From NCBI RefSeq assembly GCF_003347665.1, contig NZ_QDGA01000042.1:1-42564 (forward strand): DNA of 42,564 nucleotides, written 5' to 3'. This stretch comes from Microvirga calopogonii. Lineage in GTDB: Bacteria; Pseudomonadota; Alphaproteobacteria; Rhizobiales; Beijerinckiaceae. The stretch's first letter is position 1. Every line of letters begins with the position of its first letter. Below are positions 13,949 through 22,730 of the stretch, one piece after another. A model generated the notes under the pieces. It made no database searches, was not told the origin of the DNA, and was given only the letters and a program-made list of their open reading frames with translations. The position numbers and the translations under genes were made by a program.

Positions 13949-13983
13949 GGGCGCACGATCTCCGCTGGAGAACTCAAAAGTAA

Positions 13984-14004
13984 AGGGGCCGTCAAGCGGC
14001 CCCT
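13984..14004 (-). terminator. Intrinsic terminator between the convergent DMT and KGG genes
   Basis: An 8-bp stem AGGGGCCG/CGGCCCCT with a 5-nt loop. On the minus strand it is followed by TTTACTTTT, so it mainly serves the KGG gene. Confidence 0.75.
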
Positions 14005-14028
14005 AAACTGATGTCTATCAGAAATAAT

Positions 14029-14220
14029 TTATTCCTGATTGCCGCGGGTATTGCCCGAGGCCTGACCGCCCTTGCGGCCCGCTTCCGAAGCGAGTTCGCG
14101 ATCCTGGGAAAAGGAACGCTTCTCGGCGGGAACGCTCTTGCCGCCTTTACTTGCGATTTCGCGCTGCCGGTCAGAATCCATCGACGCGAAGCCACGCTTC
14201 GAGGTCGAACCACCTGCCAT
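14029..14220 (-). CDS. KGG-motif general stress protein
   Basis: This 63-residue hydrophilic protein carries two KGG repeats (REIASKGGKSVP and SEAGRKGGQASG), the hallmark of the stress-induced KGG family (GsiB/con-10-like), which behave as intrinsically disordered stress proteins. The ATG at 14220 has an AAGGAGG site 5 nt upstream. An EcfG-like promoter lies at 14256-14280 and a terminator follows the stop. This fits membership of the general stress regulon. No enzymatic role is expected. Confidence 0.88.
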   Translation of the reverse strand: MAGGSTSKRGFASMDSDRQREIASKGGKSVPAEKRSFSQDRELASEAGRKGGQASGNTRGNQE

Positions 14221-14255
14221 TTATGCCTCCTTATCAATGGTGTCCGTGCTTCTTC

Positions 14256-14280
14256 AACCGCAAGGGGATTCGATGGTTCC
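14256..14280 (-). promoter_or_regulatory. EcfG-like promoter of the KGG gene, variant -10
   Basis: On the minus strand GGAAC (14280-14276), 16 nt, GGTT (14259-14256). The first base of the -10 deviates from CGTT; spacing and -35 are perfect. The predicted leader is about 30 nt. Confidence 0.6.
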
Positions 14281-14633
14281 GGTTGGTCAGGGCCAACCTT
14301 TGCAAAAATTTTCAGAAAATATTCAGCTGTCATGAATTGTTAGGCTTAGACTTGGCAATTCCTGCGATCTAAACGTGGCAACAACTTGTTCATGGGAATA
14401 AGAACCGAGAAGGTACTTACCTTGATACCCGCCTTCGGGGCATGCTCTATTTGCGAATATATTGGTCACAAAAGGTATGTAGTTGATCCTCAATGAAATC
14501 TGCCGAGGATTTCGAAGGAAGGAAACGCTCCGTCTTCGAGAGATGATTATCCTTCACGTCCGCGATAAAAGGCTTGTCGCAGGCGCGCTTCGACAGGCGC
14601 CTTAAAAGTCGGTGCTCAGGAAGAGAGGGCGGG
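14281..14633. other. Intergenic region between divergent KGG and HIT genes
   Basis: About 350 bases, clearly more AT-rich than the flanking genes (for example TTTGCAAAAATTTTCAGAAA). No ORF, repeat copy or EcfG-type promoter was found for the HIT gene. The promoter of the HIT gene must lie here but was not identified with confidence. Confidence 0.5.
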
Positions 14634-15059
14634 ATGACCTACGACGACAACAACGTGTTCGCGAAGATCCTACGCGGGGAGCTTCCGTGCCATAAGGTCT
14701 ACGAGACGGACCGTGTCCTGGCCTTCATGGATGTGATGCCGCGCGGGGACGGGCATGTCCTGGTGATTCCGAAAACCAAGGCGCGCAACCTGCTCGACGT
14801 GAAGCCGGACGATCTGGCGGAACTCGCCAAGGCGGTTCAGATCGTCGGCAAGGCCGCCAAGACGGCGCTGTCCGCCGATGGCCTGACGATCCAGCAATTC
14901 AACGAGAGCGCGGGCGGGCAGGTGGTCTTCCACATCCACTTCCATGTGCTCCCCCGGTTCGAGGGCGTGGCTCTGAAGCCTCATTCCGGCCAGATGGAGA
15001 AGCCCGAAATCCTGGCGGATTTTGCGGCAAAGATCCGGGCGGCGCTGCCGGCGGCGTGA
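14634..15059 (+). CDS. HIT-family nucleotide hydrolase/transferase
   Basis: This 141-residue histidine-triad protein shows the catalytic motif HIHFHVLP (H-x-H-x-H-x-x) near residue 103. The preceding FNESAGGQVVFH is typical of the Hint/HinT branch, as is the N-terminal NNVFAKILRGELPC. Such proteins hydrolyse purine nucleotide phosphoramidates; the cellular substrate is not known. The ATG at 14634 follows AGGAAGAGAGGGCGGG. An in-frame start at 14574 would add 20 residues before the usual N-terminus and is rejected. The gene stands alone, convergent with glpK, with a repeat in between. Confidence 0.9.
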   Translation: MTYDDNNVFAKILRGELPCHKVYETDRVLAFMDVMPRGDGHVLVIPKTKARNLLDVKPDDLAELAKAVQIVGKAAKTALSADGLTIQQFNESAGGQVVFHIHFHVLPRFEGVALKPHSGQMEKPEILADFAAKIRAALPAA

Positions 15060-15089
15060 TGGGATGAGGATCGTGATCTTACCGCTCTA

Positions 15090-15180
15090 CGTCATCACCG
15101 GCCTCGTGCCGGTGATCCCGATAACCTGAAGCGCTGCGCTCTTCTCATGGAGATGGCCGGTACGAGACCGGCCATGACGT
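15090..15180. repeat. Composite palindromic intergenic repeat, family 2, copy A
   Basis: Two inverted repeats in tandem: ATCACCGG...CCGGTGAT (about 15094-15116) and GGCCGG...CCGGCC (about 15155-15173). Together they match copy B at 40771-40861 along their whole length. The unit ends in CATGACGT. It lies between convergent HIT and glpK and could act as a terminator for both. Confidence 0.85.
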
Positions 15181-15201
15181 AGTGTGAGGACGGCCCCAGG
15201 A

Positions 15202-16698
15202 TCACTCCGCCCAATCGAGGGAGCGGGCGACGGCCTTGTCCCAGACGGCATTCAGCTGCTCGCGACGGGGCGGGGTCATGTTCGGCGTCCAGCGCTTGTC
15301 GACGGCCCAGTTCTGCACGAGTTCGTCCGTGCCGCTCCAGAAGCCCGTGGCTAGGCCTGCCGCGTAGGCGGCGCCGAGAGCGGTGGTCTCGATCACCTTG
15401 GGACGCACCACGGGCACGTTCAGGATATCGGCTTGGAACTGCATCAGGAGTTCGTTGACGACCATGCCGCCGTCCGTGCGCAGTTCCTTGACGGCGATGC
15501 CCGTGTCCTTGGTCATGGCGTCCAGCACCTCGCGGGTCTGGAAGGCGGTGGCCTCGAGCGCCGCGCGGGCGATGTGGCCCTTGTTGGCGAAGCGCGTCAG
15601 GCCGCCGATCAAGCCGCGGGCATGGGAGTTCCAGTGCGGCGCGTAGAGGCCCGAGAAGGCCGGAACGATCGTCACGCCGCCATTGTCCTCGACTCCACGG
15701 GCCAGGGTCTCGATCTCGGTGCTGTCCCGGATCAGTCCCAAATTGTCGCGTAGCCATTGTACGAGGGCGCCCGCGATCGCGATGGAGCCTTCAAGGGCAT
15801 AGACTGTCTTTCCCTGGCCGAAGCGGTAGCCCACGGTGGTGAGCAGGCCGCATTTCGAAGTGTAGGGGGTCTCGCCGGTGTTCATGAGCATGAAGCAGCC
15901 GGTGCCGTAGGTATTCTTGGCTTCGCCCTGCCGGAAGCAGGCCTGCCCCACGAGGGCCGCCTGCTGGTCGCCCAGAATGCCCGCGATGGGAACGCCCGCG
16001 AGGCCATCGGTCGCCTGACCGTAAACCTCACTCGACGAGCGGATCTGCGGCAGACAGGCTTTCGGAATGTCGAAAAGCCTCAGGATCTCCTCGTCCCAAT
16101 CGAGGCTCTTGAGGTTCATGAGCTGCGTGCGGCTGGCATTGGTCACATCGGTGATGTGGCTGCCTCCGTTGACGCCGCCCGTCAGGTTCCAGACCAGCCA
16201 CGTGTCGATGTTGCCGAAGAGCACGTCGCCGGCCGCCGCCTTGTCCCGGGCGCCGGGCACGTTATCGAGCAGCCAGCGCAGCTTCAGTCCGGAGAAGTAG
16301 CTCGCCAGCGGAAGGCCGGTCTTGTCGCGCAGGCGATCGTGGCCACCGTCCTGAGCGAACTCCTCGACGATGGAATCAACGCGGGTGTCCTGCCAGACGA
16401 GGGCATTGTGGAGGGGCTTACCCGTGCGGCGGTCCCAGATCAGCGTGGTTTCCCGCTGGTTGGTAATGCCGATGGCCGCGAGATCCTGCGGTTTTAAGCC
16501 CTTCTTCTCCAGGGCCTGCCGGATCACCTCCTGCGTGTTCCGCCAGATCTCGAGCGGATCGTGCTCCACATAGCCGGGCTTGGGATAGATCTGCTCATGT
16601 TCCTTCTGACTGAGCGAGACGATCGCTCCGGCCTTGTCGAACACGATGAAGCGCGAACTGGTCGTGCCCTGGTCGATGGCGCCGACGTACTGAGCCAT
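15202..16698 (-). CDS. glpK: Glycerol kinase
   Basis: This 498-residue FGGY-family kinase phosphorylates glycerol to glycerol 3-phosphate with ATP. The N-terminal phosphate-binding segment (YVGAIDQGTTSSRFIVFD), the substrate-region motifs ITNQRETTLIWDRRTGKP and LVWQDTR, and a C-terminal adenosine-binding loop (LRTDGGMVVNELLMQFQADI) are visible. The length is normal. The ATG at 16698 is chosen for its GGGGAAGGAC ribosome site; an ATG at 16716 overlaps the glpD stop and would add six residues. It is the last gene of the apparent MFS-glpD-glpK operon. Confidence 0.95.
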   Translation of the reverse strand: MAQYVGAIDQGTTSSRFIVFDKAGAIVSLSQKEHEQIYPKPGYVEHDPLEIWRNTQEVIRQALEKKGLKPQDLAAIGITNQRETTLIWDRRTGKPLHNALVWQDTRVDSIVEEFAQDGGHDRLRDKTGLPLASYFSGLKLRWLLDNVPGARDKAAAGDVLFGNIDTWLVWNLTGGVNGGSHITDVTNASRTQLMNLKSLDWDEEILRLFDIPKACLPQIRSSSEVYGQATDGLAGVPIAGILGDQQAALVGQACFRQGEAKNTYGTGCFMLMNTGETPYTSKCGLLTTVGYRFGQGKTVYALEGSIAIAGALVQWLRDNLGLIRDSTEIETLARGVEDNGGVTIVPAFSGLYAPHWNSHARGLIGGLTRFANKGHIARAALEATAFQTREVLDAMTKDTGIAVKELRTDGGMVVNELLMQFQADILNVPVVRPKVIETTALGAAYAAGLATGFWSGTDELVQNWAVDKRWTPNMTPPRREQLNAVWDKAVARSLDWAE

Positions 16699-16712
16699 GT
16701 CCTTCCCCGATG

Positions 16713-18233
16713 TCATTGCGCTGCGACGGACGCGGCGTTCTTCTTGGCCAAATAGGCATCGATCCTGGCCGCAGCGTCAACCGGCACATGCAGCCCGAGC
16801 TTCGAGCGGCGCCAGAGGATGTCCTCGGCGGTGCGCGCCCATTCGCGGCGCACCAGGTAATCGACCTCCGCGCCCGTCAGCCCGGCGCCGAAATCCTCGC
16901 CGAGATCTGCCATGGACTTCGCCGAGCCGAGAAGCTCCTCCATTCGCGTGCCGTAGGCGCGCGCCAGGCGATGGGCGAGGTGCTCGGGCAGGAAGGGCCA
17001 GCGCTGGCGTACGGTGGCGAAGAAGCGGTCGAAATCCGCGTCCGGCATGTCGCCGCCCGGCATTTTCGCGTCTTCCGTCCAGGCGGGCTTCATGTTCGGG
17101 AAGAAGGGCTTCAGCTCCTCGAGAGCATGCTCCGCGAGCTTGCGGAAGGTGGTGATCTTGCCGCCGAAGATCGACAGGACCGGCGCCTGTCCCTGCGGGG
17201 CATCGAGGTCGAACACGTAGTCGCGGGTCACTGCGGAAGCATTGCTCGAACCGTCGTCGAAGAGCGGGCGCACGCCGGAATAGGTCCAGACGACGTCGGC
17301 CGGCGTGACCTGCTTCTTGAAGAAGTGGTTCACGACGTTGCAGAGATATTGGATCTCGTCCTGGCTGATCTCGACCTTCTTGTCCGGGACGGACTCGACC
17401 GGAATGTCGGTCGTGCCGATCAGGGTGAACTTCTCCTGATAGGGGATCGCGAAGACGATCCGCTTGTCCGTGTTCTGGAGAATGAAGGCTTCCTTGGTGT
17501 CGAAAAGCTTCGGCACCACGATGTGGCTGCCTTTCACCAGGCGCACACTCTTCGTGGTGTTGAGCCCGAGCTTGGCGTTGAGCACGTCGGCGACGAAAGG
17601 CCCCCCGGCATTGACGATGACCTTCGCCCGAACGTCCTGGGTTTCGCCCGTCGTGACATTCTGGAGGGTCGCCACCCAGGCGTCGCCGTCGCGGCGGGCG
17701 GAGACGAGCTTCGTCCGGACCCGGATGTCGGCTCCCTTCTCGAAGGCGTCGATGGCATTGAGAGCCACCATGCGGCTGTCCTCGACCCAGCAGTCGGAAT
17801 AGACGAAGGCGGTGTCGAAGCCTGGCTTCAGGGCTTGGCCGGCGGGGTGCCGGGTGAGCTTGATCCCCTCGGTTCCCGGCAGCTTCTTGCGCGGCGCGAG
17901 GTGGTCGTAGAGGAACAGGCCGAGGCGCACGAACCAGGCCGGGCGGATGCCCTTCTCGTGGGGCAGGATGAAGCGCAGGGGCCAGATGATGTGTGGGGCA
18001 GAGTTGAGCAGGCGCTCGCGTTCGAAGAGCGCCTCGCGCACCAGGCGGAACTCGTAATATTCCAGGTATCGCAGGCCGCCATGAATCAGCTTCGTCGAGG
18101 CGGAGGAGGTGTAACCGGCCAGATCGCCCTGCTCGCAGAGCACGACCGAGAGGCCCCGGCCCACCGCGTCGCGCGCGATGCCCGCGCCGTTGATGCCGCC
18201 GCCCACAATCAGAAGATCAGTCACTGTCGTCAC
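16713..18233 (-). CDS. glpD: Aerobic glycerol-3-phosphate dehydrogenase
   Basis: This 506-residue FAD-dependent enzyme oxidises glycerol 3-phosphate to dihydroxyacetone phosphate and passes electrons to quinone at the inner membrane. An N-terminal FAD motif (DLLIVGGGINGAGIARDAVG), the substrate-region signature STKLIHGGLRYLE and a C-terminal cap domain (about residues 385-500, including EVDYLVRREWARTAEDILWR) are present. The length is standard. It lies 54 bp after the MFS gene and next to glpK, so the three genes are probably co-transcribed. No GlpR-type regulator or GlpF facilitator gene is in the window. Confidence 0.96.
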   Translation of the reverse strand: MTTVTDLLIVGGGINGAGIARDAVGRGLSVVLCEQGDLAGYTSSASTKLIHGGLRYLEYYEFRLVREALFERERLLNSAPHIIWPLRFILPHEKGIRPAWFVRLGLFLYDHLAPRKKLPGTEGIKLTRHPAGQALKPGFDTAFVYSDCWVEDSRMVALNAIDAFEKGADIRVRTKLVSARRDGDAWVATLQNVTTGETQDVRAKVIVNAGGPFVADVLNAKLGLNTTKSVRLVKGSHIVVPKLFDTKEAFILQNTDKRIVFAIPYQEKFTLIGTTDIPVESVPDKKVEISQDEIQYLCNVVNHFFKKQVTPADVVWTYSGVRPLFDDGSSNASAVTRDYVFDLDAPQGQAPVLSIFGGKITTFRKLAEHALEELKPFFPNMKPAWTEDAKMPGGDMPDADFDRFFATVRQRWPFLPEHLAHRLARAYGTRMEELLGSAKSMADLGEDFGAGLTGAEVDYLVRREWARTAEDILWRRSKLGLHVPVDAAARIDAYLAKKNAASVAAQ

Positions 18234-18287
18234 GAAACTCGTCTCTCTTCAAAACCAAGCCATTCTGCAGCTCAGCACATGAGTTCT

Positions 18288-19523
18288 TTAGCCGTCTAAG
18301 GCAAGTGAATTCTCCGGCTTTTCATGAACCCTTTGAAACACAAGCACAAGGATGAAGAAGCCGAGCGCGAGGGCCGACATGCCTAAGCAGAGAGCGATGA
18401 CGGCCGCATAACTGCCCCACCAGGCCCAGAGTGCCCCGAAGATGAAGGGAGCCGCCGCCGTGGTGAGGCGGACCGGCATGGCGATCATGCCCTGGACCGT
18501 ACCGTAGCTCTCGCGGCCGAACAGCTCAGATGGGAGCAGGGCACGGACGATGGTCATCATCCCGTTCGAGGCCCCGAACAGCACGGCGAAGACCACCACC
18601 AGCCAGAAGCCTGCCGGCGTGAAGGGCAGCAGGGCAAAGGCGAGGAGTCCCAAGCCCAGAACGATGATCCCGAGGCCCTTCATGCCGAAGGCACGCTCGC
18701 CGAAGGCCATGCCGAACCGGCCTACAACCTGGGCCGGCCCGATGAGGGAGAAGGCGGCGACCGCCATCTCCAGGGTGAAGCCCTTTTCGACCAGAAGCGG
18801 GATCAGGTGGATGGGCAATCCCGCCGCGATGATCCCCTGCAAAACGGACGAGGCGACGAAGCACCAGAAGGACGCCCGTCCAAGAACCCACCGGGCATTC
18901 GCGGGAGCAGGATGGCCCGTTCCGGCATCGGCATGACGCGGCGTCCTGGGCGGGGCGCTCGGGATCATCAGCGCGTGCAGGGCCGCGCAGACGAAGATGT
19001 TGAAGCCGGCCAGAACCAGCAGGGCGCTCCGCCAGCCCAGATGCTCGATAAGCACATGGGTGAGGGGAATGAAGACCGTACTGGCGAAGCCTCCCACCAG
19101 GGTCATGAAGGTAATCCCCCGGCGGGCCATGAAGCCGAGCCTGCGGGTCAGGACGGCGAAACCCGGCTCGTAGAACACCGTGCTCATCGTGATCCCCATG
19201 GCGATCCAGATCAGCACGAAGGCGGCGTAGCTGCCGACCCATGACCAGAGCAGCAGGAGGAGCCCGGCGAGAAGCGAGCCGCCCGTCATCACCGCGCGGC
19301 CATAGCCAAGGTCGATGAGCCGCCCCACCGGCACGGCGCAGAAGGCCGAGGTTCCCAATGCCAGGGAGTAGGCGGCCATCATCTCGGACTTTCCCCAGCC
19401 GAGCTCCCGGCCCATCGGATCGACGAACAGGGCGAAGGCATAGAAGATCGTGCCGTAGGAGATCAGCACGTTCAGCGAGAGAGCGGAAACAAAGGCCCAG
19501 GGCATGCGGGCGGGGGTAGACAT
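18288..19523 (-). CDS. MFS transporter upstream of glpD-glpK
   Basis: This 411-residue major facilitator superfamily protein has about 12 hydrophobic segments and a hydrophilic central loop (about residues 190-215). The sequence style (YGTIFYAFALFVDPMGRELGW, then KSEMMAAYSLAL) resembles the monocarboxylate/oxalate-formate antiporter-like group rather than GlpT or GlpF. Because it lies directly upstream of glpD and glpK with short spacing, it may import glycerol, glycerol 3-phosphate or a related precursor, but that is inference from context. The start ATG at 19523 agrees with the first hydrophobic helix beginning at about residue 9. Confidence 0.85.
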   Translation of the reverse strand: MSTPARMPWAFVSALSLNVLISYGTIFYAFALFVDPMGRELGWGKSEMMAAYSLALGTSAFCAVPVGRLIDLGYGRAVMTGGSLLAGLLLLLWSWVGSYAAFVLIWIAMGITMSTVFYEPGFAVLTRRLGFMARRGITFMTLVGGFASTVFIPLTHVLIEHLGWRSALLVLAGFNIFVCAALHALMIPSAPPRTPRHADAGTGHPAPANARWVLGRASFWCFVASSVLQGIIAAGLPIHLIPLLVEKGFTLEMAVAAFSLIGPAQVVGRFGMAFGERAFGMKGLGIIVLGLGLLAFALLPFTPAGFWLVVVFAVLFGASNGMMTIVRALLPSELFGRESYGTVQGMIAMPVRLTTAAAPFIFGALWAWWGSYAAVIALCLGMSALALGFFILVLVFQRVHEKPENSLALDG

Positions 19524-19813
19524 GGATCTATTCTTATGCCCGTTAAGGCGCTGATGTCAGCCCCCGAGGTTGACGAACAGGCCTTTAGCCTCCATATGCA
19601 CAGCAGGCGACGGCGTCCGGCAACCGGAACGCTTGAGCGGGACTGCGTGACGGATATTCGCGAAACGGCGAAGACCCCGGTCCCCTTCTTCAATCGCTCA
19701 ATCATACGACGGCCCCATCACGCGGGCTCTCGCCTCAAGAGCCCTGAAGCGCCTTTGCTTTTAGCCGAACCTGCTTTGCGGCTCACCGCATCCGTTCGAA
19801 AGATCATAAGACT

Positions 19814-21307
19814 TTGACACTCTTCACCGATTTCGGATTGGCCCAGCCGATCCTGAAGGCCCTGTCTGCTGAAGGCTACGAGAAGCCCACGCCGATCCAG
19901 GCCCAGACCATTCCCTATGCCCTGGAAGGCCGCGACGTCTGCGGCATCGCCCAGACCGGCACCGGCAAGACGGCCGCCTTCGCGCTGCCGATCCTGCACC
20001 GCCTGAACGCGAGCCCGAAGCCGCGCAAGCCGAAAAGCCCGCGCGTCCTCGTGCTCAGCCCGACCCGTGAGCTGTCCGGCCAGATCGCCGACAGCTTCAA
20101 GGCTTACGGCCGTAACCTGCGCCTTTCCACCGAAGTGGTGTTCGGCGGCGTCACCATCTCCCGCCAGGAGAAGGCGCTTGCAGGGGGCGTCGACATTCTC
20201 GTCGCCACGCCCGGCCGCCTGATCGACCTCGTGGACCGCAGGGCCCTGAGCCTGCGCGACATCGAGATCCTCGTTCTCGACGAGGCCGACCAGATGCTCG
20301 ACCTCGGCTTCATCCATGCGTTGAAGCGCATCGTGACCCTGCTGCCGAAGGACCGCCAGAGCCTGTTCTTCTCGGCCACCATGCCGAAGACGATCTCGAC
20401 GCTGGCCGATTCTTTCCTGCGCGATCCCGCTCATGTGGCCGTCACCCCGGTGGCGACGACCGCCGAGCGTGTCGAGCAGAGCGTGATCTTCGTGCAGACC
20501 GGCCGCAAGCAGGTTCTGCTCGAGACGCTCCTGCGCGACCCGTCCATCGATCGCGTCCTCGTCTTCACCCGCACCAAGCACGGGGCGGACAAGGTGGTGC
20601 GCGGCCTCGACAAGGCCGGCATCGCGGGTGCCGCCATTCACGGCAACAAGTCGCAGCCGCAGCGCGAGCGTGCGCTCGCGGGCTTCCGTGACGGCTCCTG
20701 CCGTGTGCTCGTGGCGACGGATATCGCCGCGCGCGGCATCGACGTCGAGGGCGTGACGCACGTCATCAACTACGACCTGCCGAACGTGCCGGAATCCTAC
20801 GTCCACCGCATCGGCCGCACGGCCCGCGCCGGGGCGACGGGTCTCGCGATCTCGTTCTGCAACGACGAGGAAAAGGCCTACCTGAAGGATATCGAGAAGC
20901 TGACCCGCCTCAAGGTTCCGGTCATGCCTCTCCCCGAAGGGCTTCCCGCCGCTCCTGCCGCTTCCGAGGCTGGCGAGCGTCGCGAGCCGCAACGCGGTCG
21001 TCCGGCTCCCCATGCTCGCGGGCATCAGGGTCATGGCCAGCCGCGCAATGCCGATCCGAACGCCGAGCGCGGCCCCAAGCGCCGTCGCGGTCGCGGCGGC
21101 AAGCCGGGCGGCAACGCCCAGCCGCAGGGCGGACAACCGAGCGGAAATCAGCAGAGGCCCGCACAGGCCCCGCGTCCGGCTCAAGGGCAGCGCCCTGCAC
21201 AGGGCCAGCGCCCCGCTCAAGGAAAGCCCGCTTCCGGTCGTCAGGACGGACGCCGCGGAGATGGTGCCCAGGTGGCCTGGCTCGAAAAGAGCCCCCGCCG
21301 CCGGTAA
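19814..21307 (+). CDS. DEAD-box ATP-dependent RNA helicase, RhlE-like
   Basis: This 497-residue helicase unwinds RNA duplexes and probably acts in RNA turnover or ribosome assembly. The Q motif (FGLAQPILKAL, PTPIQAQTIP), motif I AQTGTGKT, motif II DEAD, motif III SAT and motif VI HRIGRTARAG are intact in order across residues 1-360. The C-terminal 130 residues are a disordered basic tail rich in Arg, Gly, Gln and Pro with repeated GQRPAQ units, typical of RhlE-type RNA-binding extensions. The start is a TTG (TTG-ACA-CTC-TTC), which agrees with the family N-terminus MTLFTDFGL; no in-frame ATG is suitable. Confidence 0.92.
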   Translation: MTLFTDFGLAQPILKALSAEGYEKPTPIQAQTIPYALEGRDVCGIAQTGTGKTAAFALPILHRLNASPKPRKPKSPRVLVLSPTRELSGQIADSFKAYGRNLRLSTEVVFGGVTISRQEKALAGGVDILVATPGRLIDLVDRRALSLRDIEILVLDEADQMLDLGFIHALKRIVTLLPKDRQSLFFSATMPKTISTLADSFLRDPAHVAVTPVATTAERVEQSVIFVQTGRKQVLLETLLRDPSIDRVLVFTRTKHGADKVVRGLDKAGIAGAAIHGNKSQPQRERALAGFRDGSCRVLVATDIAARGIDVEGVTHVINYDLPNVPESYVHRIGRTARAGATGLAISFCNDEEKAYLKDIEKLTRLKVPVMPLPEGLPAAPAASEAGERREPQRGRPAPHARGHQGHGQPRNADPNAERGPKRRRGRGGKPGGNAQPQGGQPSGNQQRPAQAPRPAQGQRPAQGQRPAQGKPASGRQDGRRGDGAQVAWLEKSPRRR

Positions 21308-21323
21308 GGTAAACTGATCGGAG

Positions 21324-21347
21324 AAGGCGCCTTCGGGCGCCTTTTTT
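21324..21347 (+). terminator. Intrinsic terminator of the RNA helicase
   Basis: An 8-bp stem AAGGCGCC/GGCGCCTT closed by the tetraloop TTCG and followed by a run of six T. Confidence 0.95.
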
Positions 21348-21476
21348 CGTTAGAGACTCGGCAGTATTCCCTCCCCCCTTGTGGGGAGGAGAGCTCTGCG
21401 CTGAGCTCGTCAAAAAATAGCAATTTATGGCATAGCATCGGCTGCCTTTATCCAACCTCTACGGAGAGATTCCCCG

Positions 21477-22730
21477 ATGGCCAAACGGGCCGGAAGTGCC
21501 GACCTGCCGCTCCATAGCGGTCACGTGCCGAAATGGCTGGCCGACCGGATGACGCGCCTCGGCGGCGTGGTGAGCGAGGCCATCGTTCATCACTATGGGC
21601 GCGACGAGCTGCTGCGCCGGCTTGCGCATCCGTTCTGGTTCCAGTCGTTCGGGGCCGTGATGGGGATGGACTGGCACTCCTCCGGGATCACCACCAGCGT
21701 CATCGGGGCCCTGAAGCGCGGGCTGACTCCCCTGTCGAAGGAGCTTGGAATCCATGTCTGCGGCGGGCGGGGAAAGCACTCGCGGCAGACGCCCCATGAG
21801 CTGATCGCCATCGGTGAGCGCGTCGGCTTCAATGGTTCGGCCCTGGCCGATGCTAGTCGGCTCGTAGCGAAGGTCGACAGCGCGGCGATCCAGGACGGCT
21901 TCGACCTTTATCTCCACGGCTTCATCGTCACGGATGACGGCAAATGGGCCGTTGTCCAGCAGGGGATGAACGACGCAAGCCGGCAGGCCCGCCGCTATCA
22001 CTGGCTGTCCGAGGATCTGGAGAGCTTCGTCGACGAGCCGCACACGGCCATCGACGGAAAAGGGCAGGGCACCATCGTCAACCTCACCGACCGGCGGGCG
22101 GAAGCCTCGCGGAGGGCTCAGATCGCGATCCTGGATAGCCTCGGACCCGACAACATCGCCCGCAAATTCCTGGCGCTCGAAGAGCGCGAGGCGGACGTTG
22201 CTCCCAAGGTCAGCGCCCAGCCCCTGCTGCCGCACCTCGTGATGCCGGAGCATCACGACGTTCGCGCAAAGGACGTGGTGCTGCGGCGGCTGCACGGGAC
22301 CCTCGCGGCGGCGGCCGACAGAGGGCCGACTGATTTCCCGGATCTGCTGATGACGCCCGGCGTCGGTCCGCGGACCGTGCAGGCGCTCGCCATGGTGGCG
22401 GAAGTCGTGCATGGCACGCCCTGCCGCTTCAGTGATCCGGCTCGCTTTTCCTTCGCCCATGGCGGCAAGGACCGGCATCCCTATCCGGTGCCCGTGCGGG
22501 TCTACGACGAGACGATCCGCGTGCTGAAATCGGCCGTCCAGAAGGCGAAGCTCGGGCAGCAGGAAGAGCTCTTCGCCCTCAAGCGTCTCGACGATCAAGC
22601 GCGCCAGCTCGAACGTCATGCCACGGGCCCCACAGTCGAGGAGCATATCCGGCACGAGCGAACCAAGTCGCATTCCTACGGCGGCCGCTCCGTCTTCGGA
22701 GACGAGCCGCCGCCGGACGATGCTGTTTAA
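21477..22730 (+). CDS. DUF763 domain protein
   Basis: This 417-residue protein matches the DUF763 family, found in archaea and bacteria and without a proven function. Recognisable parts are RAGSADLPLHSGHVPKWL at the N-terminus, MGMDWHSSGITTSVIGALK, and GIHVCGGRGKHSRQTPHEL. The segment LLMTPGVGPRTVQALAMVAE (about 285-310) resembles a helix-hairpin-helix DNA-binding element, so a nucleic-acid role is plausible but inferred. The ATG at 21477 follows GGAGAG. Its 3' end overlaps the convergent acetamidase gene by 4 bp, so the two transcripts would be antisense at their ends. Confidence 0.88.
   Translation: MAKRAGSADLPLHSGHVPKWLADRMTRLGGVVSEAIVHHYGRDELLRRLAHPFWFQSFGAVMGMDWHSSGITTSVIGALKRGLTPLSKELGIHVCGGRGKHSRQTPHELIAIGERVGFNGSALADASRLVAKVDSAAIQDGFDLYLHGFIVTDDGKWAVVQQGMNDASRQARRYHWLSEDLESFVDEPHTAIDGKGQGTIVNLTDRRAEASRRAQIAILDSLGPDNIARKFLALEEREADVAPKVSAQPLLPHLVMPEHHDVRAKDVVLRRLHGTLAAAADRGPTDFPDLLMTPGVGPRTVQALAMVAEVVHGTPCRFSDPARFSFAHGGKDRHPYPVPVRVYDETIRVLKSAVQKAKLGQQEELFALKRLDDQARQLERHATGPTVEEHIRHERTKSHSYGGRSVFGDEPPPDDAV

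Noticed and set aside
19536..19817. 93-codon plus-strand frame upstream of the RNA helicase
   Set aside because: No ribosome site or family, and it runs into the helicase start in another frame. The region is more likely promoter and leader.
21368..21392. CTCCCC...GGGGAG inverted repeat after the helicase terminator
   Set aside because: Short stem without T-run, and the preceding UUCG terminator already explains termination. No other copy was noticed in the window.
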